The notes: a model not told the origin generated them from the letters alone. A stretch of 64,000 bases of DNA from Dehalococcoidia bacterium (GCA_041649635.1 JBAZMV010000005.1:130738-194737), one strand, 5' to 3'; shown: positions 51,535-60,353, numbered from the stretch's first letter. A program made the numbers and translations.

Positions 51535-51562
51535 GTAGGGGCACAGCATGCTGTGCCCCTAC
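51535..51562. repeat. GTAGGGGCACAG palindrome
   Basis: Perfect palindrome, GTAGGGGCACAGCA followed by TGCTGTGCCCCTAC, 6 bases beyond the radA stop (minus strand). Confidence 0.85.
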
Positions 51563-51568
51563 GTTGAT

Positions 51569-52951
51569 TCATTCTGATTCTGCATCGACTTTGCGCTCGG
51601 CTTTGGGCAAAGCTAACCTCAGCGCATCTCGCAGGGATGACGCCTGCAACAGCTCCATGCCCCTGGGGGCTTTTAAACCCGCGGATTCGGGCGTTATGAA
51701 GCGTTTGAAGCCAAGCTTGGCCGCTTCCCCGATCCTGCGCTCCGTCTGCGGCACGGCCCGCAGCTCGCCGGAGAGACCTATCTCGCCGACGGCGGCCAGG
51801 TTGCGGTCAACTGGTGCGCTGCGCAGGCTGGAGGCGATGGCTATCGCTATCCCGAGGTCGGCGGCCGGCTCGCCCACCTTGAGACCGCCGGCCACGTTGA
51901 CGATGATGTCCTGATTTCCCAGGCCCAGTCCGGCGCGCTTGGTCAGCACGGCGGCCACGAGAAGTAAACGATTGAAATCGATTCCGTTCGTAGTGCGCCG
52001 CGGCGCTCCGAAGTTCGCGTTCGTCGTTAAGGCCTGTATCTCCACGAGAAGCGGCCTGGTGCCCTCAAGCGTCGGCACTACGACCGATCCTATCGTCTCT
52101 TTGGAACGTTGTGAAAGGAAGGCCTCGGACGGGTTGGATATCTCGATAAGGCCTTTGCCCGTCATCTCGAACACGCCGACCTCGTTCGTCGATCCAAAGC
52201 GGTTCTTGACCCCGCGCAGCAGGCGGTAGGAGCTGAACTGCTCGCCCTCCAGATAGAGCACCGCGTCGACGATGTGCTCCAGCGCCTTGGGCCCGGCGAT
52301 GAAGCCGTCCTTGGTCACGTGCCCGGATATGAGCAGAGGAACGTTGTTCTCCTTGGCCCACTGCATGAGCCTCACGGTGCACTCGCGTATCTGCGCGATG
52401 CTCCCCGCCGACGAGTCGATGCCGTCCATGTAGACCGTCTGTATGGAATCGACGATGGCGATGTCCGGCGGCGATTGGGCCAGTTGCTCCAATATGACCG
52501 AAAGGTTGGTCTCGGCAAGGGTGAATATACGCTCGCCCGGCGTACCCAGTCGACCGGCCCGCAAACGTATCTGGCTCAGCGATTCCTCGCCGGTGACATA
52601 CAGAACCGTCTTGCCCGATTTGGCGGCGTTGGCCGAGACCTGCAGGAGGAGCGTCGATTTGCCGATGCCGGGGTCGCCGCCGATGAGCACCAGCGAGCCG
52701 GGGACGATGCCTCCGCCCAGCACCCTGTCGAACTCCTCGATGTCGAGAGAGAACCGGGGGGCTTCCTCTCTGGATACGCTGCAAAGTTCCTGTGGGGAGT
52801 TCGCGGTTCGTGATCTGGTTGAGCGCTTGGAAGTAATGTGCAGTGTCTCGACATACGTGTTCCAGCCGTCGCAGGCGGGACAGTGCCCGACCCACTTCGC
52901 GCTCTCCTTGCCGCATTGCTCGCAGACGAAGACCTTGCGACCTTTTTCCAT
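51569..52951 (-). CDS. radA: DNA repair protein RadA (Sms)
   Basis: 460 residues. Branch-migration helicase in recombination. N-terminal zinc finger CEQCGKESAKWVGHCPAC, RecA-like core with Walker A GGDPGIGKSTLLLQ, the family-specific KNRFGSTNEVG motif, and a C-terminal Lon-protease-like domain (about 290-450) with DLGIAIAIASS and GEIGLSGELR. Full length. Next gene on the strand, the SagB-like gene, begins 58 bp after its stop. Confidence 0.96.
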   Translation of the reverse strand: MEKGRKVFVCEQCGKESAKWVGHCPACDGWNTYVETLHITSKRSTRSRTANSPQELCSVSREEAPRFSLDIEEFDRVLGGGIVPGSLVLIGGDPGIGKSTLLLQVSANAAKSGKTVLYVTGEESLSQIRLRAGRLGTPGERIFTLAETNLSVILEQLAQSPPDIAIVDSIQTVYMDGIDSSAGSIAQIRECTVRLMQWAKENNVPLLISGHVTKDGFIAGPKALEHIVDAVLYLEGEQFSSYRLLRGVKNRFGSTNEVGVFEMTGKGLIEISNPSEAFLSQRSKETIGSVVVPTLEGTRPLLVEIQALTTNANFGAPRRTTNGIDFNRLLLVAAVLTKRAGLGLGNQDIIVNVAGGLKVGEPAADLGIAIAIASSLRSAPVDRNLAAVGEIGLSGELRAVPQTERRIGEAAKLGFKRFITPESAGLKAPRGMELLQASSLRDALRLALPKAERKVDAESE

Positions 52952-53013
52952 GGGCTAATTATACATTAGGCGTTGGCCTGGCTCAACGAAGATATTAATA
53001 GCTTTAGTCTTCA

Positions 53014-54246
53014 TTAATAAAACACCTCCACGCCTCTAGCTTCCAACTCAGGTATATATGTATCTGTCGAATCTTCGTTTAACGGGTTGCCCACTATGTT
53101 AAGGGAGTCACCGGATGAGATTCCTGAATTTATTACAAGAGCCTGTATGTCAGTAATATCGTTTTGTTCAAGCGATATAACATCAAGGTTTACCAGATAT
53201 GATAAACCGTTAATCTCGTTGATATTATTAAAATCGAGATTCAACGTTGTCAGCATGTTAAGCCCGGACATGTCAGGGATGCTGTTTATGTGATTCATGC
53301 TTATATCCATCTCTTCTAGTTTGCTTAAATTACATAGAGGAGATATGTCATTTATTTCATTATATTGAGCGTCAAGGATTTCCAGTTTAACGAGGCTGGC
53401 TAACGGTGTAATGTCAACTATATCGTTAAAGTAGATATTCAAGATTTCCAGGCTAGTAAGGCTTGATAGTAATGAGACGTCATCTATGCCGTTGGCCCCG
53501 AGGTCCAAATATGTAAGATTGGCAAGAGAGGAAAGTGATGAAAAGTCACTTATTTTATTTCTGTAAAGGATTAACTCTCTGAGATTAACAAGGTTTGAGA
53601 GAACTTCGATGTCATTTATCTCATTTCCAGACAAGTCTAACGACGTCAATCCAGTCAGGCCTGAAAGCGGCGAGATATCAGTAATTTCATTGTAGGAAAG
53701 AACCAATGTGGTCAATTTGGTTAATCCTGCGAGTGGTGAAATATCGCTAATCATATCACCCCAGCTTCCGCCAATGCTTAGGTGGGTCAAGTTGGTGAGG
53801 TTTGATAGTGTAGCTATGTTGCTAATCCCGGAATTTGCGTCGAGATTTAAGGTTTCCAAGTTGACCAAACCCGAGATGGGGGAGATATCGCTCAATTTAT
53901 TCCAGCTAATATTCAGGACGGTTAGATTTGTGAGTCCCGCGATAGGGGATAGATCACTTATTTCTTCATTATCGAGATCGAGCACTTCTAGATTGATGCA
54001 ATGTTCAAGGCCTGTGAGGTCGGTAATGTGTTGGAAAGTTGATACTGTGTCTAGCTCCGTCAGTCCTTCAAGGTCGGATTGATTTATTTCTCCGCTGGGC
54101 TTGTCTATGGCCTCGCGGATGGCGGCCTCAAGGTTGGGGTCGGGGAAGCTGATACCGCCGGGGGAGGAGTCGCCGCAGCCTGTTGCGAGCGCGGCCGGCA
54201 GAATCAGGCACAACGCTAAGACAAGGTAAATAAGTTTAGTTTTCAT
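53014..54246 (-). CDS. Leucine-rich-repeat lipoprotein A
   Basis: 410 residues. Start at 54246 (GGAGGT upstream) gives a lipoprotein signal with lipobox ATGC (Cys near 24). A short N-terminal segment GISFPDPNLEAAIREAIDK precedes about 13 internalin-type LRRs of 22 residues, e.g. LTNLTVLNISWNKLSDISPI. LRRs bind proteins, so this is probably a surface adhesin or scaffold. The LRR part is AT-rich while the N-terminal 90 bases are GC-rich and almost identical to those of the upstream gene. Its start overlaps the stop of that gene by 11 bp. Confidence 0.85.
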   Translation of the reverse strand: MKTKLIYLVLALCLILPAALATGCGDSSPGGISFPDPNLEAAIREAIDKPSGEINQSDLEGLTELDTVSTFQHITDLTGLEHCINLEVLDLDNEEISDLSPIAGLTNLTVLNISWNKLSDISPISGLVNLETLNLDANSGISNIATLSNLTNLTHLSIGGSWGDMISDISPLAGLTKLTTLVLSYNEITDISPLSGLTGLTSLDLSGNEINDIEVLSNLVNLRELILYRNKISDFSSLSSLANLTYLDLGANGIDDVSLLSSLTSLEILNIYFNDIVDITPLASLVKLEILDAQYNEINDISPLCNLSKLEEMDISMNHINSIPDMSGLNMLTTLNLDFNNINEINGLSYLVNLDVISLEQNDITDIQALVINSGISSGDSLNIVGNPLNEDSTDTYIPELEARGVEVFY

Positions 54247-54937
54247 CGAAAGTAACCTCCACACCCCTTGCTCCCAGCTGAGGAATGTATGTATTCAGAG
54301 AATCTTCGTCAAGCGGGTTATCCCTAATATTAACACTGTCGCCGGAAGAGAGTCCGGTATTCTTAATCAGAGGCTCTATGCTGGTTATCTGATTACAGTC
54401 CAGTGATAACTCATCAAGATGCATAAGGTTGGACAGGGGAGAAATATCGGTTATCTGGTTACCTCCGATGTTTAGAACCTCCAGATTTGCCAGGTTAGAC
54501 AGTGCGGATATTTCACTAAAATTGTTGTTATATGAAATGGATAGCCAGGTAAGACCAGTGAGGTTTTCCAGCGGTGCAATATCGCTTATTTGATTTCCGC
54601 TAAGCAATAACATATCCAAGTTTGTGAGATTTGCTAGCGGAGAGACATCTACTATATTATTATAGCGAAGGTCTATTCCTTCTAATTTGGTGCAATACTC
54701 AATGCCGGTAATATCTGCGATGCTCATATCTCTGGCATTGAGTGAATACAATCCTTCGAGGTCTGAAGCATTGATGGGGCCGCTGGGCTTGTCTATCGCC
54801 TCGCGGATGGCGGCCTCAAGGTTGGGGTCGGGGAAGCTGATACCGCCGGGGGAGGAATCGCCGCAGCCTGTAACTGGTAACGCGATGGTAAGCGCGCATA
54901 TCGCGCAGATGATTAAACGGACTAATGATTTCCTCAT
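54236..54937 (-). CDS. Leucine-rich-repeat lipoprotein B
   Basis: 233 residues from ATG 54937 (AGGAG upstream); the longer open frame to 55210 has no signal sequence at its start. Lipobox VTGC, then GDSSPGGISFPDPNLEAAIR, IDKPSG and about seven LRRs such as LTNLDMLLLSGNQISDIAPL. Shorter sister of the gene at 53014, with which it forms an operon (11-bp overlap). Duplication and difference in repeat number suggest an evolving surface-binding pair. Confidence 0.83.
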   Translation of the reverse strand: MRKSLVRLIICAICALTIALPVTGCGDSSPGGISFPDPNLEAAIREAIDKPSGPINASDLEGLYSLNARDMSIADITGIEYCTKLEGIDLRYNNIVDVSPLANLTNLDMLLLSGNQISDIAPLENLTGLTWLSISYNNNFSEISALSNLANLEVLNIGGNQITDISPLSNLMHLDELSLDCNQITSIEPLIKNTGLSSGDSVNIRDNPLDEDSLNTYIPQLGARGVEVTFDEN

Positions 54938-55201
54938 GGCTTGTCTCCTGTCAGGTATGTTGAATGTCTGCCCTGTAAGCACAAATTTACTTCCCTCAAT
55001 AACAAGCAACTTGCTCAAAAGATGATGCGGAGTCGTCGAATGGCAGGGGTAATGGCAGTTACCACTATGAGGCATAGTATAAAGCATGAGGTAGATTCGG
55101 TCAACGTTTGCCGCATGGGAAAACGGCGCATCGATCTTGTGATTAAATATCTCTAATCTAAATCCCCCTTGGCCCCCTTTGCAAGAGGGGGTGAATATGC
55201 G

Positions 55202-55223
55202 GAGACGCAATATGTTGCGTCTC
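55202..55223. repeat. GAGACGCAA REP palindrome
   Basis: Same 22-base core as the copy inside the RAYT gene (50567-50588), between clpC and the LRR genes. Confidence 0.85.
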
Positions 55224-55250
55224 TACGGGGTACCGTCTAATCGAGAGGTC

Positions 55251-55286
55251 AAAAAAAAGCCCCGGGATTCATCGTCCCAGGGCTTA
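55251..55286 (-). terminator. Terminator of clpC
   Basis: Minus strand: AAGCCCTGGGA...TCCCGGGGCTT stem followed by eight T. Lies 27 bases after the clpC stop. Confidence 0.9.
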
Positions 55287-55312
55287 GCGTTCAAATATTT
55301 GTCGTTTGACGT

Positions 55313-57784
55313 TTACGTCGCTGACTTCGCCGGCTCCAGCGTGCGGCTAACTATCCTGCCGTCATCGGCATCGAGAACTATAGTGTCGCCCGGGCAGAAC
55401 TCGCCGCGCAGCAGCTGCTCCGAGAGCGGGTCCTCAACGAGGTCCTGGATAACGCGGCGCAGCGGGCGCGCCCCGAAAACAGGGTCGAAGCCTTTTTCCC
55501 CCAGGAGGTTCCTGGCTGCGTCGGTGGTCTCGAGCTTCATGCCCTTATCTATAAGCTCTTTCTGCACGTCCTTCAGCATGAGGTCCACGATCTGATTGAT
55601 GTGCTCTTTGCTCAGGGCGTGGAATACTATGCTCCCGTCGATGCGGTTGAGGAACTCGGGGCGGAAGAAGCGTTTCATCTCCTCCAGCACCTTGTCCTTC
55701 ATGCGCTTGTACGATTGCGACTGGGTCTTGGCCTCATCTGACTTTGTGGAGAATCCCAGCGTCGAATCGCGCCGTATAAGCTCGGCTCCGATATTGCTGG
55801 TCATGACGATTATCGTGTTGCGGAAATCGACGCGCCTGCCCTTGGCGTCGGTGAGGTGGCCATCGTCGAGTATCTGTAAAAGGACATTGAAAACGTCCGG
55901 GTGCGCCTTCTCGATCTCGTCGAGCAGTATGGCGGAGTAGCCTTTGCGCCGAACCGCTTCGGTGAGCTGTCCGCCTTCTTCATAGCCTACATAGCCCGGA
56001 GGCGCTCCTGTGAGCCGTGCCACGGCGTGCTTCTCCATGAACTCGGACATATCGAGTCTTATCAACGCGTCCTGGCTGCCGAACATGAACTCGGACAGCA
56101 CCCGCACCAGCTCTGTCTTACCCACTCCGGTGGGGCCGAGGAAGATGAAGCTGCCGATGGGGCGGCGCGGGTCCTTGAGCCCGGCCCTGGCGCGGCGCAC
56201 GGATTTGGCTATAGCCGTGATCGCTTCGTCCTGACCTACGATGCGCTGGTGCAGAACTTCCTCCATCTGCAGGAGTCTGGTGGTCTCGTCCTTGGCCATG
56301 CGCGTCACGGGTATGCCGGTCCACATGCAGACCACCTCGGCGATGTCGTCCTCGGTGACCACTGGCTTTTCCTTCGCTTCCTGTTCCTGTTCCCATTCGC
56401 TCTGAATCGAGCTCAGCTTTTCGGTTAGATCTAGCTCGCGGGAGCGCAACTCGGCAGCCTTATCATAAAGCTGTGAGGCGATGGCCGATTCCTTATCCTG
56501 GCGCGCCGCGTCGAGATCTTTAAGCGTCTCTTTAAATGTCGTCGGCGTGTTGAAATTCTTTATCCGCACCCTTGAGGCGGCTTCGTCGATAAGGTCTATC
56601 CCCTTATCGGGGAGATGCCGGTCCGGTATGTATCTGGCCGCCAGCGTGGCCGCGGCGTGTAGCGCCTCATCGCTGATGATAAGCTGGTGATGGTCTTCAT
56701 AACGGGATTTAATCCCCTGTAATATCTTTATCGTTTCCTCGACCGTCGGCTCTTCAACCTTTACTGGCTGGAACCTGCGCTCGAGGGCGGCATCCTTCTC
56801 TAGGTGCTTCCTGTAATCGTCGGCCGTGGTGGCGCCGATGCACTGCAGTTCGCCGCGCGCCAGCGGGGGTTTGAGTATGCTGGAGGCGTCGATGGCGCCC
56901 TCGGCCGCTCCGGCGCCCACTATCGTATGTATCTCGTCGATGAACAGGGTGCAGTTGCCGGAGGTCTTTATCTCTTCGATGACCTTCTTCAGGCGTTCCT
57001 CGAACTCGCCGCGGTATTTGGTTCCCGCCACCAGCGAACCGATGTCGAGCGCCAGCAGTCGCCTGTCGCGTAGCGTGGCCGGCACCTCGTTGTTGGCGAT
57101 GCGATGGGCTAGACCCTCAACTATCGCGGTCTTACCCACGCCCGGCTCGCCGATGAGACAGGGGTTGTTCTTGGTGCGCCTGCTCAGTATCTGTATGACG
57201 CGCTCTATCTCCTTGTCGCGCCCGATGATGGGGTCGAGTTTATCCGCTCTGGCCGCCGCCGTCAGGTCAACGCTGAGCTGGTCCAGTGTGGGGGTTCTTG
57301 TTGCCGTGCGCGGCGAGCCGGCCTGCGACTGCTGCGGCATGTTCTGGCTGAGAAGGCGCACGGTCTCAGCCCGCGCCTTCTCCAGAGTCACGCCCAATCC
57401 TTCAAGAGCGCTTGCCGCTATTCCTTCGCCCTCGCGTAACAATCCAAGAAGGAGATGCTCGGTGCCGATGTAGTTATGATGCAGCCGCCTGGCCTCGTCC
57501 ACGGCCAGCTCTATGACGCGCTTGGCCCTTGGCGTAAGTCCGACCTCTCCCGAGACGGTCCGTTCGCCTTTTCCCATCGACGATTCAACAGCCTGCCGAA
57601 CGCGATCCAATTCCAGGCCCAGGCTAACGAGGACTTTCGCGGCCACGCCGTCTCCCTCTCTAACCAGGCCGAGCAGTATGTGCTCCGTGCCGATGTAGTT
57701 ATGGTTAAAGCGCTGCGCTTCCTCCTGGGAGAGGGTTAAGACCTTTCTGGCTCTCTCGGTAAATTTTTCGAATCTGCTGGACAT
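55313..57784 (-). CDS. clpC: ATP-dependent Clp protease ATP-binding subunit ClpC
   Basis: 823 residues. AAA+ unfoldase that feeds ClpP. Two Clp_N repeats (about 1-145, each with HNYIGTEH), AAA-1 with GEPGVGKTAIVEGLA, a UVR-containing middle domain, and AAA-2 with GPTGVGKTELVRVL. The ClpC-type middle domain and length separate it from ClpA and ClpB. No ctsR, mcsA or mcsB gene is adjacent, and no CIRCE or CtsR box was seen before it. Confidence 0.96.
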   Translation of the reverse strand: MSSRFEKFTERARKVLTLSQEEAQRFNHNYIGTEHILLGLVREGDGVAAKVLVSLGLELDRVRQAVESSMGKGERTVSGEVGLTPRAKRVIELAVDEARRLHHNYIGTEHLLLGLLREGEGIAASALEGLGVTLEKARAETVRLLSQNMPQQSQAGSPRTATRTPTLDQLSVDLTAAARADKLDPIIGRDKEIERVIQILSRRTKNNPCLIGEPGVGKTAIVEGLAHRIANNEVPATLRDRRLLALDIGSLVAGTKYRGEFEERLKKVIEEIKTSGNCTLFIDEIHTIVGAGAAEGAIDASSILKPPLARGELQCIGATTADDYRKHLEKDAALERRFQPVKVEEPTVEETIKILQGIKSRYEDHHQLIISDEALHAAATLAARYIPDRHLPDKGIDLIDEAASRVRIKNFNTPTTFKETLKDLDAARQDKESAIASQLYDKAAELRSRELDLTEKLSSIQSEWEQEQEAKEKPVVTEDDIAEVVCMWTGIPVTRMAKDETTRLLQMEEVLHQRIVGQDEAITAIAKSVRRARAGLKDPRRPIGSFIFLGPTGVGKTELVRVLSEFMFGSQDALIRLDMSEFMEKHAVARLTGAPPGYVGYEEGGQLTEAVRRKGYSAILLDEIEKAHPDVFNVLLQILDDGHLTDAKGRRVDFRNTIIVMTSNIGAELIRRDSTLGFSTKSDEAKTQSQSYKRMKDKVLEEMKRFFRPEFLNRIDGSIVFHALSKEHINQIVDLMLKDVQKELIDKGMKLETTDAARNLLGEKGFDPVFGARPLRRVIQDLVEDPLSEQLLRGEFCPGDTIVLDADDGRIVSRTLEPAKSAT

Positions 57785-57888
57785 CTCTCCCTCCAGATAT
57801 AGATGAGGGTTACATACTTATTATGTTTATATTTTAACATACGGCTATTTAAAAGGGAATCGCCATTGTGATGAGATCGAAGCCGTCT

Positions 57889-58092
57889 TTACATGTCTCC
57901 GCTTTGGTAATAAAATACAATTCGTCCGCGGGTGTAACTCAGTGGTAGAGTATTTGCTTCCCAATCAAGCCCTCTGCCCTCAAAGCTGGGCGATCCGGAA
58001 TTAGCTACGAAATTATCCCGTCTAGGCAAGCACTCCCTTGTCGGCGCGATTGTATCGTTAACTTTGATGAGGTCATGTTTTGTCATCTTCAT
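57889..58092 (-). CDS. Doubtful 67-residue ORF running antisense through the tRNA fragment
   Basis: ATG at 58092 has GGGAGGC eight bases upstream, which favours translation. However, the C-terminal part (about residues 48-60, TLPLSYTRG) is simply the antisense of the tRNA-Gly fragment. It begins MKMTKHDLIKVNDTIAPTR. It may be a gene truncated and fused at a recombination point. No family recognised. Confidence 0.3.
   Translation of the reverse strand: MKMTKHDLIKVNDTIAPTRECLPRRDNFVANSGSPSFEGRGLDWEANTLPLSYTRGRIVFYYQSGDM
57928..57969 (+). pseudogene. Truncated tRNA-Gly (CCC), 5' half only
   Basis: GCGGGTGTAACTCAGTGGTA followed by GAGTATTTGCTTCCCAA matches the acceptor 5' strand, D arm and anticodon loop (TTCCCAA) of a bacterial tRNA-Gly(CCC). 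The 3' anticodon strand reads TCAAG instead of GCAAA, and no T arm or acceptor 3' strand follows. The break at the anticodon is typical of integration or recombination at a tRNA gene. Confidence 0.7.
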
Positions 58093-58229
58093 AGTTTGCC
58101 TCCCATTTATCATTCCATGCCTGGTTTCCGTGTTAAGGATCTGTTCAAACAACATCTCCAAAACCTGTTACTAAGTTGAATCCCCTTCCTTTTCAGCAAC
58201 GAAAGGAGTATTTCATACGGTTTCGTAGA

Positions 58230-58391
58230 TTATCTAAGTCGTCTGGGCCTACGTTTTGGTTTGCGGGATAGCGGATAGGCGGTGACACCCGCGCACTGCT
58301 CACAGCGCCACTTTTGCCTTACTGTATCGGCGTAGCGATAAATACCGTACTTGCGCATTTTTTTTGAATAGCAGAAAGGGCAAACCGGCAT
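58230..58391 (-). CDS. Small zinc-ribbon protein (53 residues)
   Basis: ATG at 58391, GAGAGG about 10 bases upstream, stop at 58230-58232. It begins MPVCPFCYSKKMRKYG and continues with RQKWRCEQC. The CPxC...RCxxC pattern with KYGIYRYADTVRQKWRC is like the N-terminal zinc ribbon of IS1-type and related transposases, but the protein ends in a basic tail (KPKRRPRRLR) instead of a catalytic domain. It may be a remnant or a free-standing nucleic-acid-binding protein. Confidence 0.6.
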   Translation of the reverse strand: MPVCPFCYSKKMRKYGIYRYADTVRQKWRCEQCAGVTAYPLSRKPKRRPRRLR

Positions 58392-58548
58392 GCTAGTTGT
58401 ATCCTCTCACTATTATAGTAGATGCAATGATAATATAGCATATTATATTTGTGTTTGCAATAAATGATCTACAATAAATATTACTCGATATGAATCGGTT
58501 AGACGGTTTATAATCCGGGCACGGATGATTTGAGTAAGAAGGTATCAC

Positions 58549-58896
58549 ATGACATTTCCGAGTGGTATCATTCAGGATGCCTGGCAAAGGCGAAGAGGAC
58601 TCTGCGCTAACCGTGGCAAAGGTTTGGTTTTTTCTAACAGAGATCGAGTAGGCTACGGCGCTCGGCATCCGCATCATAGAAAACCCGTGCATGAAGATAA
58701 TGGCGATACTCTCCAAAATTATGCCATACTCTGTGTGAATGAACTTGAACACTACCGCTGTAACGTCGGACATAGTGGGTTGGGGTGGCGGTATTATTCA
58801 CCAATCGCAGATTCGGAACTACCCTCTCTTTATGCTGGTGAACGCATTAGTAAAGCTGTGTATCCTTATACTCTGAAATTTTCCCATGCACCCTGA
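58549..58896 (+). CDS. HNH-endonuclease-like protein
   Basis: 115 residues. ATG at 58549 with AAGG seven bases upstream. AWQRRRGLCANRGKGLVFSN, then ARHPHHRKPVHEDNGDTLQN and YAILCVNELEHYRCNVGH follow the HNH pattern: His pair, Asn (DTLQNYAILC) and a late His. One of the usual metal-structuring cysteines (CxxC) appears to be Arg, so the zinc site may be lost. The C-terminal YYSPIADSELPSLY resembles a subgroup-specific tail. Function may be nuclease or inactive relative. Confidence 0.55.
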   Translation: MTFPSGIIQDAWQRRRGLCANRGKGLVFSNRDRVGYGARHPHHRKPVHEDNGDTLQNYAILCVNELEHYRCNVGHSGLGWRYYSPIADSELPSLYAGERISKAVYPYTLKFSHAP

Positions 58897-59553
58897 GGGA
58901 GATCTCTCAGGAATAGCTTCTCTAGTCAACCTTTCCAACATAGCCTGTTTTTTCCATCACCATATCCAGCCAAAAAGCTGGATACAACCATGTCCAGGCT
59001 TCCATTCATTGACTTTAAACTATTTATTGGTTGCGGATCTCGTTTCGTTACAACATTCGGAGAATAGGATAGTTTGATTCCCGGCCCGGCGAGGTTGGCA
59101 TTTTTGATAATACTTGAAATCAGGGGCCAGCCACAACCGATATTAGGCTGGTATTATAGGGGCGATTTCTGGCTGAATTTCCAGACTCCTTTTTGACTGA
59201 ATTCTTTTTTTGGCTAATTGACTAATTTAGACTAAATCCCATATCCGCAGCTATATGAACAGCCGAATCAGCCATAATTTCAGGCTCATTTCAGGCAATC
59301 CTCCGGGATAAATAATGGAGACCGTATGCAGCAGGGGGTTCTCCAGAGAAGAAGAATCCATTTTCCTTTATGAATTCTTCTGCAGCAATAGACTCAACAA
59401 AATTAGTGAGTGTTCAAATTCTATTGGGATATCCCAAGTGGCAGAGGTTCAAACAACGAAATAGGATAGCCTTTGAATCGATGAAACCTAGAGGCCTTGA
59501 GTGTTTCATGGAGATGAGTGCATTCTGAAAGCTGCTTAAAAAGAGCGCTGCTA
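58897..59553. other. 657-bp AT-rich stretch without a recognisable gene
   Basis: Contains a local inverted repeat (CCAGCCAAAAAGCTGG near 58968) and T-rich, loosely repeated GACTGAATT/GGCTAATT segments at 59170-59235. A minus-strand frame around 59340-59420 (reading AAEEFIKENGFFFSGEPPAA) is open but has no start codon and could be the end of a decayed gene. Confidence 0.5.
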
Positions 59554-59637
59554 TTATTTCTTTGCAGGCTCAGCAGATTTGTCGGCAGGTTGATTCTTTT
59601 TCTTACAACATGAACCGAAGATTTTCTTTAAGCACAT
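59554..59637 (-). CDS. Cys/Lys-rich micropeptide (27 residues)
   Basis: MCLKKIFGSCCKKKNQPADK followed by SAEPAKK. ATG at 59637 has a strong AGAAGGAGAA about 5 bases upstream. The N-terminal MCLKKIFGSCCKKK could bind metal or membrane. It lies 35 bp after a DUF5752-like gene on the same strand and may be co-transcribed with it. Not recognised; supported only by the ribosome site and composition. Confidence 0.5.
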   Translation of the reverse strand: MCLKKIFGSCCKKKNQPADKSAEPAKK

Positions 59638-59672
59638 GGGGTTCTCCTTCTTCTCTATTGCCGAGAGAAATA

Positions 59673-59981
59673 TTATAGCTTCGTGTTTAAAATAGATACT
59701 CTTTCTTTTACCCTTCTTGCTGCTGTCTGACGGGTTATAGAGTTTTCCAGTTCTTTGGCTAGCTTCTCATCATCGATGACATCTCTAAGCCAGTTGCTGA
59801 AGTCATGCTTCTCCTCATTTGCATGATAGACAAAGGTCTCATCTGACATATTGGCCAGGCCATCAGCTAAATCCCTCATGCTCCTGAAAATCCGTCCATC
59901 GCTGCACCAGAATGCATAATCCTCAGTGCAATCAGCCAGCAGTTTCTCCGCCTCCTGCTTTGTCACTTTTATTTTGTTCAT
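59673..59981 (-). CDS. DUF5752-like protein
   Basis: 102 residues. ATG at 59981 with AGGAGG upstream. EDYAFWCSDGRIFRSMRDLA, DGLANMSDETFVYHANEEKH and DFSNWLRDVIDDEKLAKELE match the DUF5752 pattern (MSDETFxxHxNxEKNDFxxWxxDVxxD) known from bacteria and archaea, often fused or beside other domains. Function unknown. Cytoplasmic, alpha-helical. Confidence 0.72.
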   Translation of the reverse strand: MNKIKVTKQEAEKLLADCTEDYAFWCSDGRIFRSMRDLADGLANMSDETFVYHANEEKHDFSNWLRDVIDDEKLAKELENSITRQTAARRVKERVSILNTKL

Positions 59982-60353
59982 GTCTACCTCCTGCTATTCA
60001 TCGTATCTGCGATATTTCATGGCAGCAATGTTCAGATTCTATGCACTAATTCCACACTGTGAAGTTGAAATTCTATACCGGTTTCATATTATTGTCAATT
60101 CAACAACACAATAGCATTTATACAAAGCAATAACATGCTTTCCAGAGTGGATCAGCCCGGAGAAGTTCCACCCTCAAGCAAAGGGAGTTCGAACGTTTCC
60201 AAATAGAGTCTAATATCCAATTTACCAGTTTATGGTCGTCCTCTTATAAAACCTGATGGGCTTGACAAATTTAATATATTAGTATATATATTTATCTTGC
60301 GTTGTATTTTATTACTTTAAAAAGTGTCCCCTTGAATTTATTGGAGGTATGTT
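59982..60353. other. 372-bp AT-rich gap with promoter
   Basis: No gene seen. Carries the promoter at 60262-60290. Confidence 0.6.
60262..60290 (+). promoter_or_regulatory. Strong sigma-70-type promoter
   Basis: TTGACA (60262-60267), 17-base spacer, TATATA (60285-60290). The context GGGCTTGACAAAT is also found at the promoter at 1055. Confidence 0.65.

Larger units (their letters stand above)
57785..58229. other. 445-bp gap: tRNA fragment and a doubtful small ORF
   Basis: Begins the AT-rich gene-poor region. It contains the 5' half of a tRNA-Gly (57928-57969) and, on the opposite strand, an ORF (57889-58092) that reads through it. Confidence 0.6.

Noticed and set aside
52065..52916. 283-codon second minus-strand frame over radA
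   Set aside because: Same-strand out-of-frame shadow, rich in Arg and His as expected for a frame-shifted GC-rich gene.
58886..59077. 63-codon plus-strand ORF after the HNH-like gene
   Set aside because: Overlaps the end of the HNH-like gene, has no ribosome site, and its residue composition is not protein-like.
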